Positions 1 to 8,640 of a stretch of DNA of 64,000 nt are shown here, piece by piece. The DNA is taken from contig JAKAEB010000007.1 of assembly GCA_021818445.1 (NCBI GenBank), forward strand, positions 1 through 64,000. Reading direction: 5' to 3'. This DNA comes from Planctomycetota bacterium (GTDB lineage Bacteria; Planctomycetota; Phycisphaerae; WQYP01). Position numbers and translations under genes: made by a program. Position 1 is the stretch's first letter. Every line of letters starts with the position of its first letter. The notes beneath the pieces were generated by a model, which worked only from the letters and a program-made list of their open reading frames with translations, did not search any database and was not told the origin of the DNA.

Positions 1-43
1 TCCGATCTGCGCGCGTTCCCGCAGCACGGGTTCCGGTGCCACC

Positions 44-655
44 GTGATCGTCGGCTATCACTGCATATTCAGCACCTACGGTTTTAGGTTGCCAAACGAT
101 CCGCGCGGATCATGGTCAGAGTTTGTCGCATCTTGGGATTTGTTTTACGCCGGTGGCCCCGCCACCAAACTGGAAACCCGGCGCTCTGTCGCCGGCACTC
201 GATTGAACCCGCAACAACTCCAGCGTCGGATATTCGCCCAAAAATCGCTGGCGCACCCTGCCGTTAAATTCACGGGAATTCAAGCCCGCGCCGTTGGCTT
301 GGCGTTTGCCACCGTCTGCCAGGTCAAGCGCTATCGCATCCACGCCTGCGCCATCATGCCCCAACATGTCCATCTTTTTGTGGGCCGCACCACTGCCAAT
401 ATTCGCACCGTCATCGGCGATTTCAAACGTTTTGCAACCATGGAACTCCACCGCCAAAACCTCCACCCCGCCCAACGCGGCGGCCACGCCGACTCGCCCG
501 TCTGGGCACGCGGCGGCTGGTGCGTCTTTCTGCACGCTGATGATGTACAAAATGTGATCCAATACATCAATGAAAATCCATTACGTGACGGACTCCCACC
601 CCAGCGCTGGAACTGCGTGACGCCATGGCCCGACGATCACCAACCAACCGGTTAA
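44..655 (+). CDS. REP-associated (Y1, IS200-like) transposase
   Basis: Putative RAYT/Y1 single-strand DNA transposase of 203 residues, starting at GTG. The HUH metal-binding pair is visible at H108 and H110 inside MPQHVHLFV, and the probable catalytic tyrosine is Y174 in VIQYINENP. The N-terminus (YGFRLPNDPRGSW) matches the variant I associate with planctomycete IS200-like proteins. Such enzymes cut and join single-stranded DNA at palindromes through a phosphotyrosine bond, and RAYTs are usually single-copy genes that mobilise REP palindromes rather than themselves. No terminal repeats or flanking REP hairpins are evident here, and the start lies close to the window edge. The family call is good; its activity is inferred. 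Confidence 0.8.
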   Translation: MIVGYHCIFSTYGFRLPNDPRGSWSEFVASWDLFYAGGPATKLETRRSVAGTRLNPQQLQRRIFAQKSLAHPAVKFTGIQARAVGLAFATVCQVKRYRIHACAIMPQHVHLFVGRTTANIRTVIGDFKRFATMELHRQNLHPAQRGGHADSPVWARGGWCVFLHADDVQNVIQYINENPLRDGLPPQRWNCVTPWPDDHQPTG

Positions 656-841
656 CACCCATGGGTTGCGACGGCCAACACGGTCAATACGGCGAACACG
701 GCGGCCCTATGCCACCGGCTAAATATATTCATCGCCATTTAATTGCGCACACACCGTTTTGTTACCCCACCCCATTTTGCCGCAGGCATTGTGCCCGCGC
801 GCGTTCCGGTGTTTTGATGGCGCCCACCGCCAACACGGCTC

Positions 842-2281
842 TCAGACGCGCTTGTGCTGCCATCGGGATCGATGAAACGCCAGCGTATTAAATACCCCGC
901 GATAACACAGATCGATGAAAATGGCGATCCAAACGGCCGTGAGATTGGCGTCGGTAATGCCATGGACCGCCATCCACCACAGAATCAGCAGCAGAAGACC
1001 AACACGCACCACGAAAATGCCGCTCACAGTGCAGATCATTGGTAGTATCGTTTCGCCGGCACCTTTTAACGCACCGGAAAGCACGATCGCTATGGCAAAA
1101 CCTGGCTGCGCCAAACCCGCAAAAACCATCGGCCATCGGCCCACCGCCACCACGGGCGGCGAATTAACCATCAGCGAGAGCATGAATTGCGGAAATACCA
1201 CCATGGGCACGGCCAGCACCGTCATGGTTATCAATGCCAACCGATTGGCGATGTGTGCCGCCCGACGGGCTTCATCCGGTTTGCCGGCACCGAGGTACTG
1301 GCCCACCAGTGCCGATGCGGCAATACCAAAACCAAATCCCGGCAAAAACGCGATGGATTCCACACGCAGCACGCCGGTGTGCGCAGCCATGGTGTATCCA
1401 TTGGGGTCGTTGCGGCTGTTGATGACAAAAATAACAATTAAAAATTGTCCACCCCAAAGCAAAATGCCCTCGAACCAGCTTGGCATGCCGATTTTGAGTA
1501 TCCGCATCAAAATGTGCGGCGCAATCCGCAGGTGTCGCCATTTGATGCGCAGGCGAGATCGTCGGCTAAAAAGAACCATCGCGGCACCCACACCACCCGT
1601 GGCGTAGGCCAAAAGCGTGCCAAAGGCATTGCCACGCACGCCCCATTCCGGTGCACCCAGCCAGCCGTAGGTAAATGCGGCCGATGCGATACCGTTAACC
1701 ACCATCACGGCCCCCATAATCCACATGGGGCGGATGGTATCGCCGGAACCGCGAACGGTGGCCATGCCGATTTGCCCTGCGGTTTGCACACTGATGGTAA
1801 CAACCATGATTCGGAGATATTCGACGGCAAAATGCCCCGCCAGGCCGGTCAATCCACATAGGTGAACGATAAAGTCTGCGAAAATGAATAACAGCCCCGC
1901 CGTGACGACGGAAATCAAAAAGCCGGCAGAAATCGCCGTACCCGCTGCCCGATTGGCTACCCGCACCCGCCGGGCACCAATCGCCCGGGACACAATGGCC
2001 GTGGCACCGACGGCCAGTGCGGCGGTCATCAGGCCGGCAAACCATTGCAGATAGGTCATCAAACCCACCGCAGCGGTCGCGGCTGAGATGCGGTTGGCAT
2101 CGCCCGGCATGTGCCCGGCGATAAATGTATCGGTGATACCCACCACAGCACCCAGCACCTGCTCACCGATGGCCGGTAGCGATAGCCGCAATACTCCGCG
2201 TACGCTGGCGGGTTGCTGCGTCCATTCGGGATGGGTTCGCTGCGCGACGCGCGGTGGCGGATTGCTTGGTTCGGGTGCCAA
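842..2281 (-). CDS. MATE family efflux transporter
   Basis: Inner-membrane multidrug/toxin extrusion transporter of about 479 residues, the usual MATE length, with about 12 hydrophobic segments arranged as two similar halves. The first half has LPAIGEQVLGAVVGITDTFIAG, a typical MATE helix 1-2 start. Family members export cationic drugs or metabolites using Na+ or H+ gradients; the substrate cannot be read here. The listed start is a TTG with no clear ribosome binding site, so the real start may lie some codons inside, before VRGVLRLSLPAIG. It is transcribed away from ruvA, leaving a 270-nt divergent gap. Confidence 0.85.
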   Translation of the reverse strand: MAPEPSNPPPRVAQRTHPEWTQQPASVRGVLRLSLPAIGEQVLGAVVGITDTFIAGHMPGDANRISAATAAVGLMTYLQWFAGLMTAALAVGATAIVSRAIGARRVRVANRAAGTAISAGFLISVVTAGLLFIFADFIVHLCGLTGLAGHFAVEYLRIMVVTISVQTAGQIGMATVRGSGDTIRPMWIMGAVMVVNGIASAAFTYGWLGAPEWGVRGNAFGTLLAYATGGVGAAMVLFSRRSRLRIKWRHLRIAPHILMRILKIGMPSWFEGILLWGGQFLIVIFVINSRNDPNGYTMAAHTGVLRVESIAFLPGFGFGIAASALVGQYLGAGKPDEARRAAHIANRLALITMTVLAVPMVVFPQFMLSLMVNSPPVVAVGRWPMVFAGLAQPGFAIAIVLSGALKGAGETILPMICTVSGIFVVRVGLLLLILWWMAVHGITDANLTAVWIAIFIDLCYRGVFNTLAFHRSRWQHKRV

Positions 2282-2555
2282 AGTGGTTGCGTCGGTCTGA
2301 CGCCATTCGGGTTCCGCGTTTGGCGTGTTCAGGCGTTTCTCCTCAAAACCTTCGCTATTTTAGCCGGAATGAAAAAACTCTCTTCCATCCCTCCGCCGAC
2401 CGCCGATTGCCTCATCCACATTGGGCGCCGTGGCGCAAGAGATCGGCGGCAGATGGCTGATGCCGGAGGACCATCGCAATTTCCAATTCCATCGGTGCAG
2501 CAAATTTGTTGAGTCTATTTTCCTACCTCGACGCCATCGGCTACCATTTGCGCCA

Positions 2556-3179
2556 ATGATTGCGCGCATACAGGGTATTGTCGGTGCCGTTTACGAAGAT
2601 TCCGTCGAGTTGACGGTTGGCCTGATCAGTTACGAAGTGCTGGTGGCCGCCGCCGACATCAAAAACCTCCAGACGCAGGTAGGGCAGCGGGCCGAGTTTT
2701 TCACGATTGATTATCTCGAGGGCAGCCCCGGCCATGGCTCGCTTACGCCCAGATTGATCGGCTTTTTGACGGCGACAGACCGCGATTTTTTTCAGTTGTT
2801 TATTACGGTCAAGGGGATTGGCCCCCGCCGCGCCCTCCGTGCCATGGTGCAGCCCGCCGCCCGAATTGCCGCCGCCATCAACGCCCGCGATACTAAATTC
2901 CTGATATCTCTGCCAGAAATTGGCAAGCGCACTGCGGAGCAGATGATCGCTGAACTCTCCGGCAAGCTGGAGCTTGGCCCGGAGTTTACCGATGCAGCAT
3001 CGTCCGCCACCGCCGCCCGTACACCGGAACAGGAACGCGCCATTGTTGCCCTGATTCAACTCGGCGAAAAACGACCCGATGCGCAACTATTTGTCGATCG
3101 TGCCTGTCGGGCCGACCCATCGCTTGTAGATGCCTCGGCCATTACCCAAGCTGCCTATCGGCTTAAGGCAGGTGGCTGA
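2556..3179 (+). CDS. ruvA: Holliday junction branch migration protein RuvA
   Basis: DNA-binding subunit of the RuvAB branch-migration complex, 207 residues from the ATG giving MIARIQGIVG, which is the classic RuvA N-terminus. The OB-fold domain occupies roughly residues 1-65. The helix-hairpin-helix region includes FFQLFITVKGIGPRRALRA and SLPEIGKRTAEQMIAEL, and the C-terminal domain that touches RuvB begins near residue 155. An upstream in-frame extension to 2421 exists, but it does not resemble RuvA and is rejected. The stop overlaps the ruvB start by one base, so the two are translationally coupled. No ruvC is adjacent. Confidence 0.95.
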   Translation: MIARIQGIVGAVYEDSVELTVGLISYEVLVAAADIKNLQTQVGQRAEFFTIDYLEGSPGHGSLTPRLIGFLTATDRDFFQLFITVKGIGPRRALRAMVQPAARIAAAINARDTKFLISLPEIGKRTAEQMIAELSGKLELGPEFTDAASSATAARTPEQERAIVALIQLGEKRPDAQLFVDRACRADPSLVDASAITQAAYRLKAGG

Positions 3180-4225
3180 TGACACGCGACCGAATTGTCA
3201 CACGCAAAGAATTGCCGGAAGATCGCGTCGAGACCGCCAGCGCGGGGGCAAGTCCGCTGCGTCCGCAGCGCCTGACCGAATACATCGGCCAGCCGGAACT
3301 GGTGGAAAAGTTGAAGATCGGCATCGCGGCGGCATGCACGCGCAGCGAAGCGATGGAACATGTGCTGCTGCACGGACCGCCGGGATTGGGTAAAACGACG
3401 CTGGCATATATCATTGCCAACGAACTGCAAACGTCCGCTCCGCGCATCACCAGCGGGCCGGCACTGACGCGACCCACCGACTTGGTGAGTCTACTTACCA
3501 ACGTCCAGCCGCGTGATGTGGTTTTTATTGATGAAATTCATCGTATGCCCACCGCTGTGGAGGAATATCTCTATTCCGCCATGGAAGATTTTGTGGTGGA
3601 TGTGGTCACCGGCACGGGCACGCACGCCGATTCCATTCGCATCAAGATCAACCCGTTTACACTCATCGGTGCGACCACAAGGTCCGGCCTGCTGTCCGGG
3701 CCGATGCGCGCGCGCTTTGGAATCGTACATCATCTGAATTTTTATTCCGAAGCCGATTTACTCACCATTTTGAAACGCTCCGCCTCGCTGTTGGCGATGG
3801 CCTTTGAGCCAGGCTCGCTGGAGATGGTCGCCCGCCGATCGCGTGGCACCCCGCGTGTGGCCAACCGATTGCTGCGGCGGGTACGCGATTTTGCCCTCAT
3901 TCGCGGTACCGGCACACTTACGGCTGAATTAGCCGTCGGTGCCCTGGACCTGGAAGGCATTGACGACCGGGGACTCGACCCGCTCGACCGGCGCTTTATG
4001 ATGATTCTCGCCCGCGACTATGATGGCGGCCCGGCCGGGCTTGATTCCCTGGCCGCCAATATGGGCGAGGAAAGCGACGTGCTCGAAGATGTCATTGAGC
4101 CGTTCCTGCTGCAATCCGGCTTTTTACGGCGCACCAGCAAGGGGCGGCAACTGACGGCCGCGGGCTGGGCGCACCTGAAACTCTCACCGCCGGCACAGAC
4201 GGTTGAGAATGAACTTTTTGAATAA
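3179..4225 (+). CDS. ruvB: Holliday junction DNA helicase RuvB
   Basis: AAA+ motor of the RuvAB complex that drives branch migration during recombination repair, 348 residues, normal length. Walker A is GPPGLGKT at residues 66-73, Walker B is DEIHR at 118-122, the sensor region contains GATTRSG, and the C-terminal winged helix follows GTPRVANRLLRRVRDFA. It starts on the ATGA overlap with ruvA. A lipoprotein gene follows 23 nt downstream and may be co-transcribed. Confidence 0.97.
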   Translation: MTRDRIVTRKELPEDRVETASAGASPLRPQRLTEYIGQPELVEKLKIGIAAACTRSEAMEHVLLHGPPGLGKTTLAYIIANELQTSAPRITSGPALTRPTDLVSLLTNVQPRDVVFIDEIHRMPTAVEEYLYSAMEDFVVDVVTGTGTHADSIRIKINPFTLIGATTRSGLLSGPMRARFGIVHHLNFYSEADLLTILKRSASLLAMAFEPGSLEMVARRSRGTPRVANRLLRRVRDFALIRGTGTLTAELAVGALDLEGIDDRGLDPLDRRFMMILARDYDGGPAGLDSLAANMGEESDVLEDVIEPFLLQSGFLRRTSKGRQLTAAGWAHLKLSPPAQTVENELFE

Positions 4226-4248
4226 ATCGGGATGAATTCGGCATAAAT

Positions 4249-5100
4249 ATGACCAAGCCAGTAAATCATCATCAATTACCCATAGCCCGCCTCGCCGCCA
4301 TCGGCATCGCAGTTTGTTTCGGTTTGCTCTTGAGCGCGTGCAGCGTGAAAAAGGGGCCCATCCATGTGGGTATGACGCATCCACTCGCCCCGTCTGCCCA
4401 GCCACGGGCAGTTCGCACGCAGCATCCCTACGCTCCGCCCACCGTGGTGGAGATGATTTCACTCAATATGCCAGAGGGAAAGTTTAATCATAATCGAGCC
4501 ATCTGGAAGCTGCTTTCTCCGCTCGACCTGCCCCCCCATGATCAGAGGATGCTGCAAAACAATGGACTGCGCTCCGGCGGGGCATCATTCAGCCAATGGA
4601 AGCGGCTATCTAAAATTCTCAATTCGATCAAAGGCCTGATTTCGCAACGCAGCTACATTCAAACGGCCGGCCTGCGGGCGGTGGTTGTGAATACCAAGGT
4701 AAATGTAAAGCATGAACTTATCGCTTTTCGCCCCCTGGATGGCAGGCTCACCCTGCGGACATTCCATGGCTGCGACGATATATTTCTTCTCACGGCAGAT
4801 ATCTCAAAAATGCAGAACCGCACCGTGCTGCAAATTGTCCCGGCGGTCAACCTGGGTACCGTTTCCTTCAGTCGCGGACCACACGCCTTGGGCGTGATCC
4901 GGGGCAGCGAGCCGGAGCGCCACATTTTTCGCCATCTGATTTTTTCCATTCCACTGCCGCCGAAGCATTTTATGGTCGTGGCACCGACGCATATCCACGG
5001 CCAACCCAATGCCATCGGCCCGACGTTTTTAACCGACGGTCGGCATGTGCCCGCCCGCGAGAGCGTGCTGGTGTTTGCTCCAATCGACAAGCTCAAGTAG
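4249..5100 (+). CDS. hypothetical lipoprotein downstream of ruvAB
   Basis: Predicted lipoprotein of 283 residues with no family that I recognise. A hydrophobic N-terminal segment (about residues 14-30) ends in the lipobox LLSAC, so the mature chain should be anchored to a membrane by Cys31. The remainder is soluble with no clear repeat or catalytic motif. It starts 23 nt after ruvB and may be read through from it, although nothing links it to recombination. Its last 8 nt overlap the convergent gene ending at 5093. Confidence 0.7.
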   Translation: MTKPVNHHQLPIARLAAIGIAVCFGLLLSACSVKKGPIHVGMTHPLAPSAQPRAVRTQHPYAPPTVVEMISLNMPEGKFNHNRAIWKLLSPLDLPPHDQRMLQNNGLRSGGASFSQWKRLSKILNSIKGLISQRSYIQTAGLRAVVVNTKVNVKHELIAFRPLDGRLTLRTFHGCDDIFLLTADISKMQNRTVLQIVPAVNLGTVSFSRGPHALGVIRGSEPERHIFRHLIFSIPLPPKHFMVVAPTHIHGQPNAIGPTFLTDGRHVPARESVLVFAPIDKLK

Positions 5101-6169
5101 CCCCTCGGGATGTTGCCGATGCGGGAATGCGAGGTGGCCATTGGGCGGCGACGCGTCCGGCAAAACGGCGGTATTCATTAAAAATGTGGTGAGGATGCCG
5201 TGTGAAATAACGCCGAAAAAACAGCGGTCCGGCGATTACATTCCAGCGAGCCGTTTCATGAGACAAATCGGATGGTGAAAGCCCCGCCGCCAGCAGCGCC
5301 GGTGTAAGCGCACCGCCATGGGCGCTGCGCAAGGCCCGGTTAATGGTATGCCAACCATCATGAATCGTAAGGAACAACATGAACGACCACACCTGCGCAT
5401 AATAAATTTCCGTCATCCGCGGCCCGGCCGCCAACGCCGCGCCGGCACTGATCCGCAGAAAAATATGCAGCGGAATAAACTCGCCGCGCCGGCATACTGC
5501 CCGCAGTGCCAGCCAGCGCGGATAATTCAGTGCGGAATCAAAATAAGGCTTCCCGTGCCGCCAGCATACGGTTTCAAATTGTGTCGCCAATCCTTCATCC
5601 ATCCACGCCGGTAAATGGTCTTTCAATCCGACATAGCTGAATTGATGCCACGCCTCGTGCGCCGTCACGGACAACAGGACGGGAATGGTGGTGCGGTACA
5701 GGGCGAAAATGGCCCCTCGGTCATAACCATTCACGCCCGGCTCAACGTAATACCGCGCCGATTTTCCCATCATCTGCCGCGTAAAAACCGCCCATTGGCG
5801 CTGGTGGGCAAATAGGTAGCCGCGCAACGGCTTAAGCGGATGGACCGAGGGTAACAGGCGGTGAAATTGCCTCCACTCCTCCCGCAACACCAATGCGACA
5901 AGATGTTGCTGCGTGGAATTACCAATGGTGGTAAAAATGTGATACGGGCCGCTTACTATTTGATATCCAGTCTGCCCGGCACCGTCGTTGGAAGGCTTTA
6001 CATCAATAGCCGTGCGGTCGATGCGCTTAAGCGCCGCAGGCGAAATGCCGACCGGGTAGCCGGAGGCGCGGTATGCCGACGGGGTTGTTGACAGATGTGA
6101 CTGGCAGCCAGCCAGGCACGTGCAGGCAAGCAGAATGAACCGCCAATTCCCGCACAAAAAGCGCGGCAT
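5093..6169 (-). CDS. lipoprotein with HEXXH zinc metallopeptidase-like domain
   Basis: Predicted lipoprotein of about 358 residues. The start chosen, MPRFLCGNWRFILLAC, gives a signal peptide with lipobox LAGC; the longer frame upstream runs antisense into ridA and is rejected. The middle contains TAHEAWHQFSYVG, an HEXXH zinc-binding motif, followed about 20 residues later by WMDEGLATQFE, where the Glu could be the third ligand as in gluzincins. This arrangement resembles the peptidase-MA/DUF1570 type seen in planctomycetes. A proteolytic role at the cell envelope is inferred only. It lies 28 nt downstream of ridA on the same strand and is probably co-transcribed. Confidence 0.7.
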   Translation of the reverse strand: MPRFLCGNWRFILLACTCLAGCQSHLSTTPSAYRASGYPVGISPAALKRIDRTAIDVKPSNDGAGQTGYQIVSGPYHIFTTIGNSTQQHLVALVLREEWRQFHRLLPSVHPLKPLRGYLFAHQRQWAVFTRQMMGKSARYYVEPGVNGYDRGAIFALYRTTIPVLLSVTAHEAWHQFSYVGLKDHLPAWMDEGLATQFETVCWRHGKPYFDSALNYPRWLALRAVCRRGEFIPLHIFLRISAGAALAAGPRMTEIYYAQVWSFMLFLTIHDGWHTINRALRSAHGGALTPALLAAGLSPSDLSHETARWNVIAGPLFFRRYFTRHPHHIFNEYRRFAGRVAAQWPPRIPASATSRGAT

Positions 6170-6197
6170 ATGGGTGGCGGGCGGGCGGCACCCGGCT

Positions 6198-6620
6198 TCA
6201 GTTTGTAATGGCGGTGGCTTCAATTTCCACCATAGCGGCATCATCAATAAGTTTGGATACCTCCACCATGACAGTTGCGGGCCGCACATCGCCGAACACT
6301 TTACCATGGGCCAGAGCAATATTTTCCCATTGCTCAATTTGAGTGATATACATCCGGGTGCTGACCACATCGCTGATGGAGGCACCAAGGGCCTCCAGTG
6401 CACCGCGAATGATTTCCAGCGCCCGCTCCGTCTGCCGCGTCGGATCGGGCGAATAGGTCTTATCCGCCTCAATGCCCACGCACCCGCTTACAAAAATCAT
6501 ATGGTTCTTTTTAACCGCCCGGCTGTAGCCAATTTTAGGCTCCCATGCGCTGCCGGAACTGACCGTCTGCCGGCCGGGTCGTTCAATAACGCTAAATGGC
6601 GTCGGAAGATTGCTGCTCAA
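6198..6620 (-). CDS. RidA/YjgF/YER057c family protein (enamine/imine deaminase-like)
   Basis: Small protein of 140 residues of the RidA superfamily, trimeric proteins that typically hydrolyse reactive enamine/imine intermediates released by PLP enzymes. The C-terminal signature RPATVMVEV followed by MVEIEATAI is present; its Arg and Glu correspond to the substrate-binding Arg and conserved Glu of RidA. The start is TTG, preceded by a GAGG ribosome binding site about 7 nt upstream. The first 25 residues are longer than in canonical RidA, so it may belong to a side subgroup with another substrate. It heads a possible two-gene unit with the metallopeptidase-like lipoprotein. Confidence 0.88.
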   Translation of the reverse strand: MSSNLPTPFSVIERPGRQTVSSGSAWEPKIGYSRAVKKNHMIFVSGCVGIEADKTYSPDPTRQTERALEIIRGALEALGASISDVVSTRMYITQIEQWENIALAHGKVFGDVRPATVMVEVSKLIDDAAMVEIEATAITN

Positions 6621-6810
6621 CGCTGTATCCTCGCAATGGTAAAAAAAGCCTCATCATTCAGCCCCCAGACCGCCCGCATCGGCGGTACGGAAGCGCCACG
6701 GCGGAAATGGAATTCGCCGTCGGCTCTTTAGCACCGATGCATGATATCCGGGAAGCCACCTTTTGTTACCTTATACAACCGTACCGGTTCGTTACGGCTG
6801 CAAAACCAAA

Positions 6811-6838
6811 AACCCCGCAAGGGGTACCTTGCGGGGTT
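6811..6838 (-). terminator. intrinsic terminator of the secreted Gly/Arg-rich protein gene
   Basis: A perfect 12-bp stem (AACCCCGCAAGG / CCTTGCGGGGTT) with a 4-nt loop, followed on the minus strand by a run of T. It sits about 85 nt past the stop of the minus-strand gene ending at 6922. Confidence 0.85.
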
Positions 6839-6921
6839 AATCTAAAAACTCTGCCGGAAGGGGGAGCTGTGTAAAAGGCAGGTGTATGTCGGGACCTTGG
6901 CGCTACAGCTCCGAATGCCGA

Positions 6922-7419
6922 TCAGTGACCAGGCCGATGTGGCCCACGCGGACCGCCGTGCCTTCGCTGTTGCAGAGTAATAGTTCCGGCGTTGGCATTG
7001 CCGCCATCGGTCACGGTAACAGGCCTGCGCACGTGACCAAAGCCCACACCGCGATCCATAACAAATATGCGATAACGTCCTACCGGTGCATTGTTGGCCG
7101 TAAATGTGCCATCATCGGCGGTGGCTGTTACACCAAACACCATGACGTGCCAATTGGTTTTGCCGGGAGTCGGTTTTTGCCAACGTCCGCGCGGCCCACC
7201 ACGGTGCCCACCGGGTCCACCCCGGCCTGGAATACGCATGATTCGGACAATGGCCCCAGCCACTGGGTTGCCGCTTGAATCCACCACTTTGCCCGAGATA
7301 CTACCGGTTGCCTGAGGCACCGCTGACGATGCAACCGCTGGAGGTGTGGCCGTAAATTGCAATGCTCCGGCACCACCGATGAGGCCAATGATGGCCAACC
7401 CTGCAAGAATTTTTCGCAT
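6922..7419 (-). CDS. secreted Gly/Arg-rich protein with carboxypeptidase-regulatory-like domain
   Basis: Exported protein of 165 residues. The ATG at 7419 has an AAAGGAGC ribosome binding site and gives a signal peptide (MRKILAGLAIIGLIGGAGA). The body begins TGSISGKVVDSSGNPVAGAIVRI, the start of a carboxypeptidase-regulatory-like (Ig-like) fold, which is interrupted by a loop rich in Gly, Pro and Arg and then resumes at GTFTANNAPVGRYRIFV. The C-terminus is again basic (RRHGGPRGPHRPGH). Such domains usually serve as extracellular adhesion or scaffold modules. The basic loop could bind polyanions, but that is speculation. An intrinsic terminator follows. Confidence 0.75.
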   Translation of the reverse strand: MRKILAGLAIIGLIGGAGALQFTATPPAVASSAVPQATGSISGKVVDSSGNPVAGAIVRIMRIPGRGGPGGHRGGPRGRWQKPTPGKTNWHVMVFGVTATADDGTFTANNAPVGRYRIFVMDRGVGFGHVRRPVTVTDGGNANAGTITLQQRRHGGPRGPHRPGH

Positions 7420-7662
7420 AATGCGCTCCTTTGAAAAAAAACACGGCTCGGGCCGATCTACCGACCGGTGCAGCCCCGCACAGGGCCCCATCTGCCTGAA
7501 CTCCGTCATTTTGGCCCGTATCACACCGATCATGGGCACGGATGGTATAGACGCTCGCAGATACACAAAGTTACGCCCTTTCGTCAGGTTCGAATGCAAA
7601 ATGCCGGAAATGCTCTGCCGGAGGCCCGATTGATGCCCGACCAGAATGGCCAAAATCGTATC
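7420..7662 (-). other. leader region with long-range inverted repeat
   Basis: Non-coding gap between the antiporter half ending at 7663 and the secreted protein gene. It holds perfect 9-bp arms, GGCCAAAAT at 7648-7656 and ATTTTGGCC at 7508-7516, separated by 131 nt. On the minus strand these could close a structured 5' leader ending about 88 nt before the ATG. Confidence 0.3.
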
Positions 7663-8640
7663 CTAATGCACAACCGCTGTGGGCGCATTGATGATGGTGG
7701 ATGCCGTCGTGTGGACGGCCAGAATGGAGCAGGCAGCCGCCTGGGCAACCGAGGCCTGCGGCCCAGTTAGAAGGCTTTGCTTTAGACGCCATTGCTCGGA
7801 AATACCAAGGATAATCAGGTCATAGGCTTCGGATTCGTGTACCGCAACATCAACCGGTGAATTGCTTTCAACCACCTGAAATCTGACCTGCCGCACCCCC
7901 CCTGGCGAGCCGAATTGTCGATCCATCATTTCCTGAACACCCAGCCGATCGTCATTGCCCGCACGGTCACCAAGTTTAACAACATGCAGAATCGTTATGT
8001 GAGCATCCTGTTGTCGCGCTATGATGTCCGCGGCAAGCAATGCGCCAACGTCCTGATTTTCTCCCAAGTAAGGCACTAGTATTTTCTGCACGGTCCGCAG
8101 TGGCTTTCCCATGAGAATCGCCACATTACAGTCGCCATGCTCAATCACCTCGTCGGCAATGTGGCCCAGAGCCGAGCCGGTAAGAATACCTTTGTGCCCG
8201 CCAAGGACGATCCACCCGCATTTGTATTTTTGGGCCGTGCGTAGAATATCCGACGCTGGATTTCTGCTAATGAATCCGAGTGCGCGTACCGGTACGTCCA
8301 GCTCCGACGCATGCTGAATCGCACGTTCGATCGGGTCCACCGCCGGGTAGAAGGCTCTGTTTCGCCGCTCCTGCTCTTCGGGGTGGCTTAAATGGAGGAC
8401 GCACAGCCGCCCGATATTGTTTCCCAACAGCCACGCACCAACGTTTACCAACCCGGGCACCGTCTGCGGCGATGAAACCGCTATCAGAGTGCGCGTTTCG
8501 CCGCTGGGTGGGGGCGGCTCACGCATCGCCTCGTCACGGCGCTGGCGTGCCGGTGAGTAGACAGCATGCAGCAGGGGAGTGGTGATAAAGGTCGTCGCCA
8601 GCGCCATGATGACCATGATGGCGAACATCAACGGCGACAT
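7663..8640 (-). CDS. C-terminal half of split antiporter: last TM helix plus tandem USP domains
   Basis: A 325-residue chain that begins with one hydrophobic helix (SPLMFAIMVIMALATTFITT) and then carries two universal-stress-protein-like domains. The second contains ILVPYLGENQDVGALLAA and ends with LIILGISEQWRLKQSLL and ASVAQAAACSILAV. The order and sequence closely parallel the C-terminal half of the intact 712-residue antiporter encoded at 36847-38985. It overlaps the upstream membrane half by 13 nt in another frame, so either the gene carries a one-base deletion or two coupled polypeptides are made. No good ribosome binding site is evident at its ATG. USP domains typically bind ATP or other nucleotides and may gate the transporter. 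Confidence 0.75.
   Translation of the reverse strand: MSPLMFAIMVIMALATTFITTPLLHAVYSPARQRRDEAMREPPPPSGETRTLIAVSSPQTVPGLVNVGAWLLGNNIGRLCVLHLSHPEEQERRNRAFYPAVDPIERAIQHASELDVPVRALGFISRNPASDILRTAQKYKCGWIVLGGHKGILTGSALGHIADEVIEHGDCNVAILMGKPLRTVQKILVPYLGENQDVGALLAADIIARQQDAHITILHVVKLGDRAGNDDRLGVQEMMDRQFGSPGGVRQVRFQVVESNSPVDVAVHESEAYDLIILGISEQWRLKQSLLTGPQASVAQAAACSILAVHTTASTIINAPTAVVH

Noticed and set aside
915-1607. Plus-strand 230-aa frame
   Set aside because: Antisense to the MATE gene, low-complexity Thr/Pro/Arg composition, no family.
2421-2555. In-frame upstream extension of RuvA
   Set aside because: The sequence before MIARIQG has no similarity to RuvA, whose N-terminus is at 2556.
6170-6472. 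N-terminal extension of the metallopeptidase-like lipoprotein
   Set aside because: Antisense-frame overlap of ridA and it would bury the signal peptide.
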